The position numbers were made by a program, and so were the translations under genes. A stretch of 64,000 bases of DNA from Rossellomorea aquimaris (GTDB lineage: Bacteria; Bacillota; Bacilli; Bacillales; Bacillaceae_B), in the NCBI RefSeq assembly GCF_001877785.1, contig NZ_MINN01000106.1:1-64000 (forward strand), read 5' to 3'. The notes below the pieces were generated by a model, which saw only the letters and a list, made by a program, of their open reading frames with translations, was not told where the DNA came from and made no database searches. Shown here piece after piece: positions 42,859 to 53,446 of this stretch (the stretch's first letter is position 1; the number at the start of each line of letters is the position of its first letter).

Positions 42859-44061
42859 ATGATCGAACTCATGCTGCTGGCACTATCGATCGCCGCAGTG
42901 TTTATCTTATATCGTAAATCAGATGAAGAAGTGCCGTACTTGCTGGCGAAGCTGATAGGATATACTATCCTCGGGACGGCGATGTTTAATCTGAACGGGA
43001 TTAGGATCCCTGCTGGATTCATAATCTTTTTGTTGTTCTTCCGTAAAATACCGGTCAATGCCTGGAGCAAGCGTCGTGCGGCTTATACAGGTTTCGCAGT
43101 GTTTCTGTTGTCGGTCATCTTGTCGTTCTCTGTGAAGGAATGGTATGAATGGCCAAGGAAGGTGGCGTTGAAGGAGACCAACTTTTACGATGGAAGCCTG
43201 TTGGAGGAATGGAACAATATTAAGGAGAAACTTGACGTGGAAAGTGACTACGGGGTGAAACTGACTGATATTAGGATGGTCATCGATAAAGCAGGGAATT
43301 ACGAAAGTCTCGATTTATCGATCGTTGAGGATGGTCCGCCAGAGACCGTCTACTACCGGATAAGGCTTTCGGAAGATGGAGAAACAGTAGATGTTAAGAG
43401 AACCAAGAGAGATGCAGAAGATTGGGGGCAGACTCCTTATTCTGAAGCCGACTTTGTCTTTTCACAGCTGGACCTCATCACCAAGCCGATGCTGAACCAT
43501 GATAGCGTAAATTACTACGAACTCAACTCCGATGGCCAGCGGATGGGCTATGCAGTGAAAGACCAGAAGAACTACCGCGTCGACACCGCCGGCAAAAAAG
43601 AACTCAAGGACAGCGAACTCCCCGTCGACGGCATCGCAGTCGGTGTATGCGGAACCGAAGGCGGGATCGATGAACACGGGATGATTTTGGAGTGCGACAA
43701 TTTTGAGCATTATTTGTTTGATGTGTTGAAAAATAAACCTGAATTGAATACAAGCAGCGTACTGGAAACAGCAGAAAGCATTTCCCCTCAGGTGGCCGGG
43801 TGGTTATCCGAACACATAGGAGACAATATTGGAAGCGAAAAAAATGGAGAATTCATCTTAAAGATAGACGGCAAGGAGAAGCGGGTATCCGAACAAGAGT
43901 ATATAAAGGCATTGAAAGAAACCCCTTATGTCGAAGTCATTGAACAAGGCCAGGACAACTGGAAAGTCAAAGTCGAAAACCCATACGGAAATCCACCCCA
44001 CACAATGGAATTTGAATTAACCAGGGAAGGGCCAGAAGTGGTGGACCTTCATTTCAGGTAG
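42859..44061 (+). CDS. Unrecognised membrane-anchored protein
   Basis: This 400-residue protein starts with ATG after AAAAGGGGGAG. Residues 1-100 contain about four hydrophobic segments, then a long hydrophilic region (about 105-400) predicted to be outside. The outer part has repeated Tyr/Asp/Glu-rich beta-like stretches and two cysteines (VGVCGTEGGIDEHGMILEC, about 265-283) that could form a disulphide. The last third (about 315-400) looks like a separate small domain. I do not recognise the family. It sits alone between the VWA gene and a repeat-rich gap. Confidence 0.75.
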   Translation: MIELMLLALSIAAVFILYRKSDEEVPYLLAKLIGYTILGTAMFNLNGIRIPAGFIIFLLFFRKIPVNAWSKRRAAYTGFAVFLLSVILSFSVKEWYEWPRKVALKETNFYDGSLLEEWNNIKEKLDVESDYGVKLTDIRMVIDKAGNYESLDLSIVEDGPPETVYYRIRLSEDGETVDVKRTKRDAEDWGQTPYSEADFVFSQLDLITKPMLNHDSVNYYELNSDGQRMGYAVKDQKNYRVDTAGKKELKDSELPVDGIAVGVCGTEGGIDEHGMILECDNFEHYLFDVLKNKPELNTSSVLETAESISPQVAGWLSEHIGDNIGSEKNGEFILKIDGKEKRVSEQEYIKALKETPYVEVIEQGQDNWKVKVENPYGNPPHTMEFELTREGPEVVDLHFR

Positions 44062-44114
44062 AAACTCATTTGTGGTTATATGCCTTTAGAAAAGTTCTAA
44101 CCGGGGAGTTTTTT
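44061..44114 (+). terminator. Probable terminator after the 400-residue protein gene
   Basis: AAACTC and GAGTTT can pair around an inner TTAGAA/TTCTAA hairpin, followed by TTTTTTGG. The exact fold is uncertain because GGTTA/TAACC competes. Confidence 0.5.
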
Positions 44115-44206
44115 GGTTTTTTTCTTTTATGCAATGATAAGGTTTCTAACGATGGTTAACCTGACCAGCGGTTGATGAGATAAGAAGAGAGGAAAGGTTA
44201 TGCTCA

Positions 44207-44253
44207 GAGACGGGAGGCATAAGACGAATCGGTCTGGATCTTATCTTCTGTTC
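44207..44253 (-). repeat. Decayed element B fragment
   Basis: GCATAAGACGAATCGG at 44217-44232 is identical to a block in the nested element B at 25889-25904. Flanking bases (GAGACGGGAGG before, TCTGGATCTTAT after) are only loosely similar. It lies in a 740-bp gene-free gap with two element A copies, and nothing else is recognisable there. Confidence 0.5.
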
Positions 44254-44350
44254 CATCTAAGAAAATGGAGGGTCAAGACGAACTAAAATAAGTTACCGTC
44301 CCTTTATTCAGGATGGAATGGTGTAAACTTATCCATATTAAAAACCGGTT

Positions 44351-44486
44351 CCAGCGATTGATTGGAGTGCAAAACGTAGACTCCTGCGGGGAAAGCGAGT
44401 TAGGTGAGACCCCGCAGGAGCATCGCGACGAGGAGGCTCACCAACCGCCCGCGGAAAGCGGAGTTTTGCACGGAAATCATTAGCGG
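44351..44486. repeat. Element A, copy 3
   Basis: This full-length copy keeps the internal stem CTCCTGCGGGG/CCCCGCAGGAG. The second stem is GTGCAAAAC with GTTTTGCAC, differing from copies 1 and 2 but still fully paired. The outer ends (GCGATTGATT/AATCATTAGC) are less well paired than in copies 1 and 2. Confidence 0.85.
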
Positions 44487-44610
44487 TAATGTATGGTTTC
44501 AAATAAATTGAGAAGTCAAAATCGCTTCACTTACTGCTTCACTTACTATGGTTGCCTAAAAACATAACCAAAATCTGTGTAGGGCAATAACTTCACGTTT
44601 TCGTTAATAT

Positions 44611-44667
44611 CAGGAGGCTCACGGGCTACCCGCGGAAAGCGAAGTCCTGTACGGAAATCAAAAGCGG
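44611..44667. repeat. Element A, right half only (copy 4)
   Basis: Only the 3' half is present: AGGAGGCTCACGGGCTACCC, CGCGGAAAGCGAAGTC, then ACGGAAATCAAAAGCGG. The left half is missing, so it cannot form the outer stems and is a relic. Confidence 0.8.
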
Positions 44668-44800
44668 CATTAGAAGCACCATAACCCCTATCCCTTGTCT
44701 GAAAGTGTTTGCATAAGAGAAAATGGGAGAGAATAAGCAAACAAACAGCTTCAGTCATATAGTGTAATGAAAATCACCAATATCCGCGGAGGTGCCGGAA

Positions 44801-45244
44801 GTGAGTAAGCCAACTATCGATGACTATCTAGAGAATGGGATGTACGGACAAAAACAGACGAAGCCTGACGAAAGGCGAAAGTTCCTCGGAAGCTTGCGGG
44901 AACGGATCATCATTGCCCTGACACAAAGCCAGGTAAGGGAAAAGAAAGTGTATCAGGAAGTCGCTGAATGTATTAAGGAACACCGGGGGGCAAAACTCCT
45001 GCTGAATGGAAACATGAACTATAACTACCTTACAAAATATATAAAACTCGCCAATCAGTATGGCGTGAAATTTTCAATGGTGACGAATAAGGAGTCCCAA
45101 ACCGATATCGGTCTGCTGCTTGCCTATGATCATGCCATCAACAAGGAAGAGATTTATGTGACAAAGCAGGCAGACAAACCTGCTGTGAGCACAAAGCCCA
45201 AAAAGAAAAGCGTGTTTTCCAAAATAAAAAACAAGCTTTTCTAA
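44801..45244 (+). CDS. yueI: YueI-family protein (DUF1694)
   Basis: This 147-residue cytosolic protein matches the YueI/DUF1694 type: DDYLENGMYG near the N terminus, FLGSLRERIIIALTQSQV, and a basic tail KPKKKSVFSKIKNKLF. The GTG at 44801 lies 8 bp after GGAGG; the GTG at 44792 is inside that site. Its stop codon overlaps the stop of the convergent gene (CTAA). Function unknown. Confidence 0.85.
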   Translation: MSKPTIDDYLENGMYGQKQTKPDERRKFLGSLRERIIIALTQSQVREKKVYQEVAECIKEHRGAKLLLNGNMNYNYLTKYIKLANQYGVKFSMVTNKESQTDIGLLLAYDHAINKEEIYVTKQADKPAVSTKPKKKSVFSKIKNKLF

Positions 45245-46296
45245 TGCTGCTTTGCCTCAAACAACTGTGAGTTGAACAGCCATTTAAGGAAAAACGGGAT
45301 GATGAATAAGATAAAAAGGATTCTGAACAGGTGGTAGCCGGTGATGATTGAAAGATCGGCATTCACCGACTGGCCGACAATCGCCATTTCTGCCATGCCG
45401 CCGGGTGCCAGACTGATGAAGGCCGTCAGGAACGAAATGTCGTGCCATTTGCTTAAAATAAAGCTCAACCCGACACAGCTCACCAGCAGGCAAAGGGAAG
45501 TGATGACGGACAACGGAACGAATTTCGATAATCCTTTTGCCGATGAAAAATCGAGCATGAAGCTGAAATAAATCCCGAGGCATAACTGAGCCAGGATGAT
45601 TAGCACGCCAGGCATGGCCGGAACATCAAGACCGGCAATCACCAACCCGCCGACTGCCATGATCGGTCCGAGCATGGCAGCGGTGGGGAGGTGTATTTTT
45701 TTTGCAGCAAATGCTGATAAACCGGCAATCACTAAAAATAATACAATACCCCAGTCAAGGGCTGCAGCGCTGCCGGCTCCCCCTGCGGGAGACGGCGCAT
45801 GCCCTGCAAGCAGGGGACTGAATACCAAAAACGGCACGACAAATATGACGGACAGCAGCCGGACGACCTGAAGGATGGTCACCACGGTGAGGTCGATGTT
45901 CTTTAATTCTTCACCAAGCACCACCATTTGGGAAAGTCCACCCGGAATGCTTCCGGTAATGGTCGACGGCAGGTTGATCCCGGTTAATTTGGTTGTGAAA
46001 TAGGCAAGTATCATTGAAATAAGGATGACAGCCAGGGTCATGGTTAGCATGGAAGGCAGCTGTGTGCCAATTTCAATGAGTGTTTTCATGCTGAAAGATC
46101 GGCCGATCGCATAGCCGACAATCACCAGGCCGAAATCCCTTAACACAGGCGGCCACTTAAGATGGATGGCGGTCCATTTTTGAAAAGCGAAGACGGACAC
46201 CATCGACCCGAGCATCCAGGACAATGGGACATGAAGAAGGGTGAAGAGTCCGCCGCCTGCGAGTCCGATCAGGAACGTTGTGACAATCGCACGCAT
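45241..46296 (-). CDS. AbrB-family (PF05145-type) membrane protein
   Basis: This 351-residue protein has about ten hydrophobic helices in two related halves. Each half has a Gly/Pro-rich SIPGGLSQMVVLGEE or LAPGGMAEMAIVGQS motif, hallmark of the family formerly called putative ammonia monooxygenase/AbrB. It is probably a transporter, with unknown substrate, and is not related to the DNA-binding AbrB. It is convergent with yueI, sharing the last 4 bp, and divergent from gatC. Confidence 0.85.
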   Translation of the reverse strand: MRAIVTTFLIGLAGGGLFTLLHVPLSWMLGSMVSVFAFQKWTAIHLKWPPVLRDFGLVIVGYAIGRSFSMKTLIEIGTQLPSMLTMTLAVILISMILAYFTTKLTGINLPSTITGSIPGGLSQMVVLGEELKNIDLTVVTILQVVRLLSVIFVVPFLVFSPLLAGHAPSPAGGAGSAAALDWGIVLFLVIAGLSAFAAKKIHLPTAAMLGPIMAVGGLVIAGLDVPAMPGVLIILAQLCLGIYFSFMLDFSSAKGLSKFVPLSVITSLCLLVSCVGLSFILSKWHDISFLTAFISLAPGGMAEMAIVGQSVNADLSIITGYHLFRILFILFIIPFFLKWLFNSQLFEAKQH

Positions 46297-46547
46297 ATGG
46301 AAAATCCTTTCTTTTATTATCTATTTTAAAGGTATAGAAAATAGAGGAAGGTGACAACTTCTTTGTTCCGCAACCCGAAAAATAAAATCGTATGCCGCGG
46401 AACACTGCTCCTTCCATACAGGCAGGCATGCCGGATTTGACCAATTGGAAGTCATTTCATCCAGTCCTCACCTATTGCTTTAACACCGCGATTTTTGGTA
46501 TTATCAATAGTATTGCAAGTGTTCGAAACTTTATGGAGGTGAAGAGG

Positions 46548-46838
46548 ATGTCTAGAATTTCAGAAGATCAGGTGAAGCACGTTGCACACCTTGCACGACT
46601 AGCCATCACGGAAGACGAAGCAAAAAAGTTTACCAATCAATTAGATGCGATCATCGGGTTTGCCGAGCAGCTCAATGAATTAGATACAGAGAATGTCGAA
46701 GCGACAAGCCACGTGCTTGATATGAAGAATGTTATGCGTGAAGATGAGCCGACAGAAGGGCTTCCGCGTGAAGAAGTGTTAAAGAATGCACCGGATAAAC
46801 AGGATGGACAAGTACGAGTTCCATCGATTTTGGACTAA
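46548..46838 (+). CDS. gatC: Asp/Glu-tRNA amidotransferase subunit C
   Basis: GatC is the small structural subunit that holds GatA and GatB together. The 96-residue protein has [14 protein letters not shown] and the C-terminal [11 protein letters not shown], both typical. ATG 46548 follows TGGAGGTGAAGAGG. It opens gatCAB, 12 bp before gatA. Confidence 0.96.
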   Translation: MSRISEDQVKHVAHLARLAITEDEAKKFTNQLDAIIGFAEQLNELDTENVEATSHVLDMKNVMREDEPTEGLPREEVLKNAPDKQDGQVRVPSILD

Positions 46839-46850
46839 GGAGGGAAACTC

Positions 46851-48311
46851 ATGTCATTATTTGATCATAAATTATCAGAACTTCATGAGCTTTTACATAA
46901 AAAAGAAGTTTCTGTTACAGACCTGGTCGACGAATCATACAAACGTATCGATGCCGTCGAAGATAAAGTGAAAGCATTCCTTACACTGGATGAAGAAAAT
47001 GCACGTGCAAAAGCGAAGGAAATGGATGCGAAGCTTGGAACGGATGAATCGAAAGGCCTCCTTTTCGGAATGCCGATCGGAATCAAGGACAATATCGTCA
47101 CAAAAGGTCTTCGTACAACATGTGCAAGTAAGATTCTTGAGAACTTCAAGCCGATTTATGATGCAACGGTCATCAATAAATTACATAATGCGGATACAAT
47201 CACAATCGGGAAACTGAATATGGATGAGTTCGCAATGGGTTCATCGACAGAAAACTCAGGTTTCCAAAAGACAAGCAACCCATGGAATCTTGAAACGGTT
47301 CCTGGCGGATCTTCAGGCGGTTCTGCAGCTGCGGTTGCGGCCGGGGAAGTTCCATTCTCACTGGGCTCAGATACAGGCGGATCGATCCGTCAGCCTGCAT
47401 CCTTCACGGGTACTGTCGGTTTAAAACCGACATACGGACGTGTATCACGTTTCGGACTTGTCGCATTCGCATCTTCGCTTGATCAGATCGGACCGATCAC
47501 GCGTAATGTTGAAGACAATGCTTACTTATTACAGGCAATCGCGGGGCTCGACCCGAACGATTCCACTTCCGCGAATGTTGAGGTTCCTAACTATGCCGAA
47601 GCATTGACAGGCGATATCAAAGGTCTGAAAATAGCCGTGCCGAAAGAGTATCTTGGAGAAGGTGTCGGGGAAGAAGCGCGCCAATCCGTGCTTGCTTCGC
47701 TTAAAGTTTTGGAGAGCCTTGGAGCGACTTGGGAAGAGGTTTCACTTCCGCACTCCAAATACGGCGTAGCAACATATTACTTGCTGGCTTCATCTGAAGC
47801 ATCAGCCAACCTTGCCCGTTTTGACGGTGTCCGCTACGGCTACCGCACGCCGAACGCCGACAACCTTCTTGATCTTTACAAGAAGACGCGTGCAGAAGGG
47901 TTCGGGGACGAAGTGAAACGCCGTATCATGCTTGGTACGTTCGCACTCAGCTCCGGCTACTATGATGCTTATTATAAAAAGGCACAGCAGGCCCGTACGC
48001 TGATCAAGAAAGATTTTGAAGATGTATTTGAAAAGTATGACGTCATTGTAGGGCCGACAACGCCGACTCCTGCATTTAAAATCGGTGAAAAGATCGATGA
48101 TCCGCTTACAATGTACGCAAATGATATCCTGACGATCCCTGTCAACCTTGCGGGTGTGCCGGGAATTTCCGTTCCGAACGGTTTCTCTTCAAACGGACTG
48201 CCGCTTGGACTGCAAATCATCGGGAAGCACTTTGATGAAAGCACAATTTACCGTGTAGCTCATGCATTCGAACAGGCTACAGATTTCCATACAAAAAAAC
48301 CACAACTGTAA
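46851..48311 (+). CDS. gatA: Asp/Glu-tRNA amidotransferase subunit A
   Basis: GatA hydrolyses glutamine and passes ammonia to GatB to convert misacylated Glu-tRNA(Gln) to Gln-tRNA(Gln). The 486-residue amidase-signature enzyme has the Lys-Ser-Ser triad in GIKDNI (Lys), [16 protein letters not shown] (Ser) and [13 protein letters not shown] (catalytic Ser). Length is normal. It lies 12 bp from both neighbours. Confidence 0.97.
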   Translation: MSLFDHKLSELHELLHKKEVSVTDLVDESYKRIDAVEDKVKAFLTLDEENARAKAKEMDAKLGTDESKGLLFGMPIGIKDNIVTKGLRTTCASKILENFKPIYDATVINKLHNADTITIGKLNMDEFAMGSSTENSGFQKTSNPWNLETVPGGSSGGSAAAVAAGEVPFSLGSDTGGSIRQPASFTGTVGLKPTYGRVSRFGLVAFASSLDQIGPITRNVEDNAYLLQAIAGLDPNDSTSANVEVPNYAEALTGDIKGLKIAVPKEYLGEGVGEEARQSVLASLKVLESLGATWEEVSLPHSKYGVATYYLLASSEASANLARFDGVRYGYRTPNADNLLDLYKKTRAEGFGDEVKRRIMLGTFALSSGYYDAYYKKAQQARTLIKKDFEDVFEKYDVIVGPTTPTPAFKIGEKIDDPLTMYANDILTIPVNLAGVPGISVPNGFSSNGLPLGLQIIGKHFDESTIYRVAHAFEQATDFHTKKPQL

Positions 48312-48323
48312 GGGGTGAAATCA

Positions 48324-49754
48324 ATGAACTTTGAACCAGTAATCGGACTAGAAGTCCACGTAGAATTAAAGACCGACAGTAAAATGTTCTCGCCGGCGCC
48401 GAATCATTTCGGGGCAGAGCCTAACACGAATACGAACGTCATCGACCTTGGATACCCGGGCGTACTTCCGGTGGTGAATAAGCGTGCCATTGAGTTCGGG
48501 ATGAAAGCGGCAATGGCCTTGAACTGCGAAATCGCACAGGATACCAAGTTTGACCGTAAAAACTATTTCTATCCGGATAACCCGAAAGCGTACCAGATTT
48601 CTCAATTCGACAAGCCGATCGGTGAAAACGGCTGGATTGAGATCGAAGTCAACGGTGAAAAGAAACGCATCGGTATCACCCGTCTTCACCTGGAGGAGGA
48701 TGCAGGTAAGCTGACTCACTCAGGCGACGGATATTCCCTTGTCGACTACAACCGCCAGGGTACACCGCTCATCGAGATCGTATCAGAGCCGGACATCCGT
48801 ACTCCGGAGGAAGCTTATGCGTATCTTGAAAAGCTGAAATCGATCATTCAATATACAGGCGTTTCTGACTGTAAGATGGAAGAAGGTTCCCTTCGCTGTG
48901 ATGCGAACATTTCACTCCGGCCGATCGGACAGGAGAAGTTCGGTACGAAAGCGGAGCTTAAGAACCTGAACTCCTTCAACTTTGTTAAAAAAGGTCTGGA
49001 GTATGAAATCGTCCGTCAGGAGAAAGTCCTTCTTTCAGGCGGCCTGATCCAGCAGGAAACACTCCGTTTCGATGAATCAACGGGTAAAACGATCCTCATG
49101 CGTGTAAAGGAAGGATCGGACGATTACCGTTACTTCCCTGAACCGGATCTATTGAACCTCCACATCGACCAAGAGTGGATGGACCGAGTACGTGCGGAGA
49201 TACCTGAGCTTCCGGATGCGCGTAAACAGCGCTATGTGGAAGAAATGGGACTGCCTGCATATGATGCGATGGTTCTGACATTGACGAAAGAAATGTCCGA
49301 TTTCTTCGAAGAGACGGTCGGTGAAGGATCAGACGCGAAGCAGGCATCCAACTGGCTGATGGGTGAGGTATCGGCATACATGAACGCCCAGCAGAAAGAA
49401 CTTCACGAGCTGAAATTGACTCCTTCAGGTCTTGCCGGCATGATTCAGCTGATCGAAAAAGGAACGATTTCTTCCAAAATCGCGAAGAAAGTCTTCAAGG
49501 AGCTTGTAGAAAACGGCGGAGATCCTGAACAGATCGTGAAAGATAAAGGTCTTGTTCAAATATCTGACGAAGGAGCCCTTCTGAAGATCGTCACCGAGAC
49601 ACTCGATAACAATCCACAGTCGATCGAAGACTTCAAAAATGGTAAAGACCGTGCAATCGGATTCCTTGTCGGACAAATCATGAAAGCAACAAAAGGCCAG
49701 GCGAACCCGCCGATGGTTAACAAATTGCTTCAGCAGGAAATCCAAAAACGCTAA
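48324..49754 (+). CDS. gatB: Asp/Glu-tRNA amidotransferase subunit B
   Basis: GatB activates the misacylated tRNA with ATP and amidates it. The 476-residue protein has [33 protein letters not shown] and CDANISLRP, plus a C-terminal YqeY-like helical domain. ATG 48324 follows AAGGGGTG; the GTG at 48315 is inside that site. It ends the gat operon at a strong terminator. Confidence 0.97.
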   Translation: MNFEPVIGLEVHVELKTDSKMFSPAPNHFGAEPNTNTNVIDLGYPGVLPVVNKRAIEFGMKAAMALNCEIAQDTKFDRKNYFYPDNPKAYQISQFDKPIGENGWIEIEVNGEKKRIGITRLHLEEDAGKLTHSGDGYSLVDYNRQGTPLIEIVSEPDIRTPEEAYAYLEKLKSIIQYTGVSDCKMEEGSLRCDANISLRPIGQEKFGTKAELKNLNSFNFVKKGLEYEIVRQEKVLLSGGLIQQETLRFDESTGKTILMRVKEGSDDYRYFPEPDLLNLHIDQEWMDRVRAEIPELPDARKQRYVEEMGLPAYDAMVLTLTKEMSDFFEETVGEGSDAKQASNWLMGEVSAYMNAQQKELHELKLTPSGLAGMIQLIEKGTISSKIAKKVFKELVENGGDPEQIVKDKGLVQISDEGALLKIVTETLDNNPQSIEDFKNGKDRAIGFLVGQIMKATKGQANPPMVNKLLQQEIQKR

Positions 49755-49769
49755 ATTCTATCAGGTGAA

Positions 49770-49817
49770 GGCCCGTCCCTCGCCGCTTTAAAGCGGTAGA
49801 GGAACGGGCCTTTTTTG
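49770..49817 (+). terminator. gatCAB terminator
   Basis: GGCCCGT (49770-49776) and ACGGGCC (49804-49810) enclose a perfect CCGCTTT/AAAGCGG hairpin, followed by six T residues. Confidence 0.9.
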
Positions 49818-50040
49818 TGTGGAATTTGATGGAAAATGAAAATGAAAAATCAAAATAGGGATTATTTTGTTCAAGTTTTCATAGAATAGGCGATTTTATA
49901 GTCTTTTTCATAGGTATTGAGATACAGGTTTGAGAAAGTTTATTATTGGGTATTTAGGCTCATTCGCGGGTTGTCTGACTTGTACTATAGTTTTATCTAC
50001 AGTTTGAAAAGTTAGAAAATTCTAAAAAGAGGTGTTGTAA

Positions 50041-51696
<1,656 letters not shown>

Positions 51697-51706
51697 GTTA
51701 AGTCAG

Positions 51707-51741
51707 AGGAAAAAGGGAGGGCTGAGGCTCTTCCTTTTTTA
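51707..51741 (+). terminator. Possible protease gene terminator
   Basis: GAGGAAAAAGGGAG can pair imperfectly with CTCTTCCTTTTTT, ending in a T-run, just after the protease stop. Confidence 0.4.
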
Positions 51742-51874
51742 TGTGAATAGTGAGGTTGAAAGATGCGGTTCCTGTCCAAAAGAGGAGTTCATTTAATGAT
51801 GGCAGGGGACAATTCCTTGTTGCTGCTTTGTTTCAGCTCAGTTTTAGGGATAGGAATGGGGCTGCCGGGAAGGT

Positions 51875-51961
51875 TATGCTCCAATTGGAAATATATGCTC
51901 CTAATTGAGGATATATACTCCAAATAACAAATTTATGCTCCTAATCCCAAAAATATACTCT
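51875..51961. repeat. Phased word array 3 (TATGCTCC/TATACTCC)
   Basis: TAT(G/A)CTCC starts at 51875, 51894, 51914, 51934 and 51954 (last as TATACTCT): one step of 19 bp, then three of 20. Linkers vary. The bases after it (51990-52080) hold several AATCCAGTCC-like words without regular spacing. The remainder of the 545-bp gap to 52242 shows no gene. Confidence 0.8.
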
Positions 51962-52242
51962 TAAGAGAATCATTCTAAATAAAATCACCGAATCCAGTCC
52001 GCCGAATACCAATAATCGAAATCCAGTCCGGTGAATAACAATCCACCGCGAAATCCAATCAACCTGAATCCAGTGCCGCTCACCCTGACAACGTACCACC
52101 CCGCTCCATATAAAAACCAAGTACACAATACTTGGCACATAGAACCCGATTCAACTGAAAGTCCAAAAAAATCATTTCAGGCTTACTCAAAACTCACATA
52201 TCCATAAAATCAGCTGCCAAAATCGTATACCGGAAAAAACCT

Positions 52243-52395
52243 CTATGCCTGCTTCCTGCCTTTTTCCAGGATCTTTTTTGCCATTCGGTAATACATATCT
52301 GCTTCCGCTTTGGATTCAGAGCTTTTTAACTGCATCATATAGTTCTGAAATCGAAGTTTGTCGACAGACGAGACTTTCATCACGATTTTCCTCAT
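52243..52395 (-). CDS. Small basic protein, paralogue of the protein at 52891
   Basis: ATG at 52395 follows AAAGGAGAG by 7 bp. The 50-residue product reads MRKIVMKVSSVDKLRFQNYM..., followed by KAEADMYYRMAKKILEKGRK. It aligns with the 61-residue protein at 52891: both have a KV start, Tyr near 19-23, a YY pair and an A..I.E..R ending, suggesting a common short helical fold. It is divergent from the DUF4257-like gene, with a palindrome between them. I do not recognise the family. Confidence 0.65.
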   Translation of the reverse strand: MRKIVMKVSSVDKLRFQNYMMQLKSSESKAEADMYYRMAKKILEKGRKQA

Positions 52396-52411
52396 TTTTG
52401 CTCTCCTTTGG

Positions 52412-52429
52412 TGGACAAATATGTGTCCA
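52412..52429. promoter_or_regulatory. Palindrome between divergent small genes
   Basis: TGGACAAAT and ATGTGTCCA form an 18-bp palindrome with one mismatch pair, 16 bp upstream of the minus-strand small gene and 67 bp upstream of the plus-strand operon. TATAAT at 52461 is a likely -10 box for the plus strand. Confidence 0.5.
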
Positions 52430-52496
52430 AATATCTATTCTGAATATTCTGTAAATAATATATAATAATAGTAAATGATTCCAGAGGGTGGATAGA

Positions 52497-52925
52497 ATGT
52501 CCTTAATTGAAGTGATCTTGTTGCCAATGTTGATGGGCGGTATCGGGGGCTTAGGACATATTTTGATTTTCAAAAATGGTCATTTCACCTTTCCACGGAA
52601 ATTTATCGACGATCAGGGGGAGAAGCATTACCTTTTTGGCTCAACGAAGGATATTATCATAGGTGTTCTGGCAGGTTACCTCTCTGTACTTCCAGTCATC
52701 GATACGATCCCGATGTGGTATGCCATCTACATCAGTTTATTATCCGGAATCGGGGGAAGTTCCGTCATTACCAGGAAAATGGAGCAAAGTTTGGCTACGA
52801 CGAAAGAATCCTATATCCAAGAGCTATCACAATATCAGCTCGAATTGACCTCTAAGGGAGGATCTTCAAATCACAATGAGGTGAAACCTGTTGGCAAAGT
52901 GGAAGAAAAGAAGAATCAAGGTTGA
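52497..52925 (+). CDS. DUF4257-like small membrane protein
   Basis: This 142-residue protein has an N-terminal glycine-rich helix (LLPMLMGGIGGLGHILIF), a short polar loop with FPRKFIDDQGEKHYLFG, two further hydrophobic segments (about 55-95, ISLLSGIGGSSVI) and a charged C-terminal tail. The layout matches the DUF4257 proteins I recall from Bacillus mobile elements. ATG 52497 follows AGAGGGTGG. The 3' end overlaps the next gene by 35 bp, so they are probably co-translated. Function unknown. Confidence 0.65.
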   Translation: MSLIEVILLPMLMGGIGGLGHILIFKNGHFTFPRKFIDDQGEKHYLFGSTKDIIIGVLAGYLSVLPVIDTIPMWYAIYISLLSGIGGSSVITRKMEQSLATTKESYIQELSQYQLELTSKGGSSNHNEVKPVGKVEEKKNQG

Positions 52926-53076
52926 ACTGCCGCCTGAAGATTATGAGAAAGCGAATCTTTACATGAAAAGACTGAAGGAGGCAGACAGTGTGATCGAGCT
53001 GAACTACTACTATAAAAAAGTCGCACAGATAATAGAGAACTCCAGACATTTTGAAGATGGTTCAATTGAAAAGTAA
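52891..53076 (+). CDS. Small helical protein, paralogue of the protein at 52243
   Basis: TTG at 52891 follows GAGGTGA by 7 bp. The 61-residue product (MAKWKKRRIKVELPPEDYEK...) is basic at the N terminus and helical after that, with YMKRLKEADS and ELNYYYKKVAQIIENSR. It resembles the 50-residue divergent protein. It overlaps the DUF4257-like gene by 35 bp. No known motif was recognised. Confidence 0.65.
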   Translation: MAKWKKRRIKVELPPEDYEKANLYMKRLKEADSVIELNYYYKKVAQIIENSRHFEDGSIEK

Positions 53077-53117
53077 TCCTATAATCATATACATTAACCA
53101 AATTGAAGAGGATTAAA

Positions 53118-53142
53118 CTGACTATTGAGTCAGCTTTTTTTG
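53118..53142 (+). terminator. Terminator of the small-protein operon
   Basis: CTGACT, loop ATTG, AGTCAG, then a run of T residues, 42 bp after the stop at 53076. Confidence 0.85.
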
Positions 53143-53232
53143 TGAGAGTCCGTTTTTCGGTATTCTGTATACATTCGGATTTCAATGAGGACTGAATAAA
53201 AAATCACCCTATTCCCCGCTGGATCTTCCTTT

Positions 53233-53260
53233 GAATAGCCCGTTGGCTATTCATTTTTTT
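53233..53260 (+). terminator. Second terminator without an evident gene
   Basis: A perfect stem GAATAGCC-CGTT-GGCTATTC is followed by ATTTTTTT. It comes 90 bp after another terminator, with no gene between, so it may end a small RNA or be a backup. The rest of the gap to 53446 shows only the next gene's upstream region. Confidence 0.75.
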
Positions 53261-53446
53261 CTATAGCTGACAACCTCAGATGAATCTGCTTTCTTATATT
53301 ATATTCCTGCAGGCATAATCGCACAATTGAAATTTATGAAACAGCCAGAATAGATATTACTTGTGGAATCAGGTGAACATGAATAAGATATAGAGAGAAA
53401 TCGAGAAAGTGTGTGTATGAGCTATTCACGCTTAGGAGGAGTAAAT

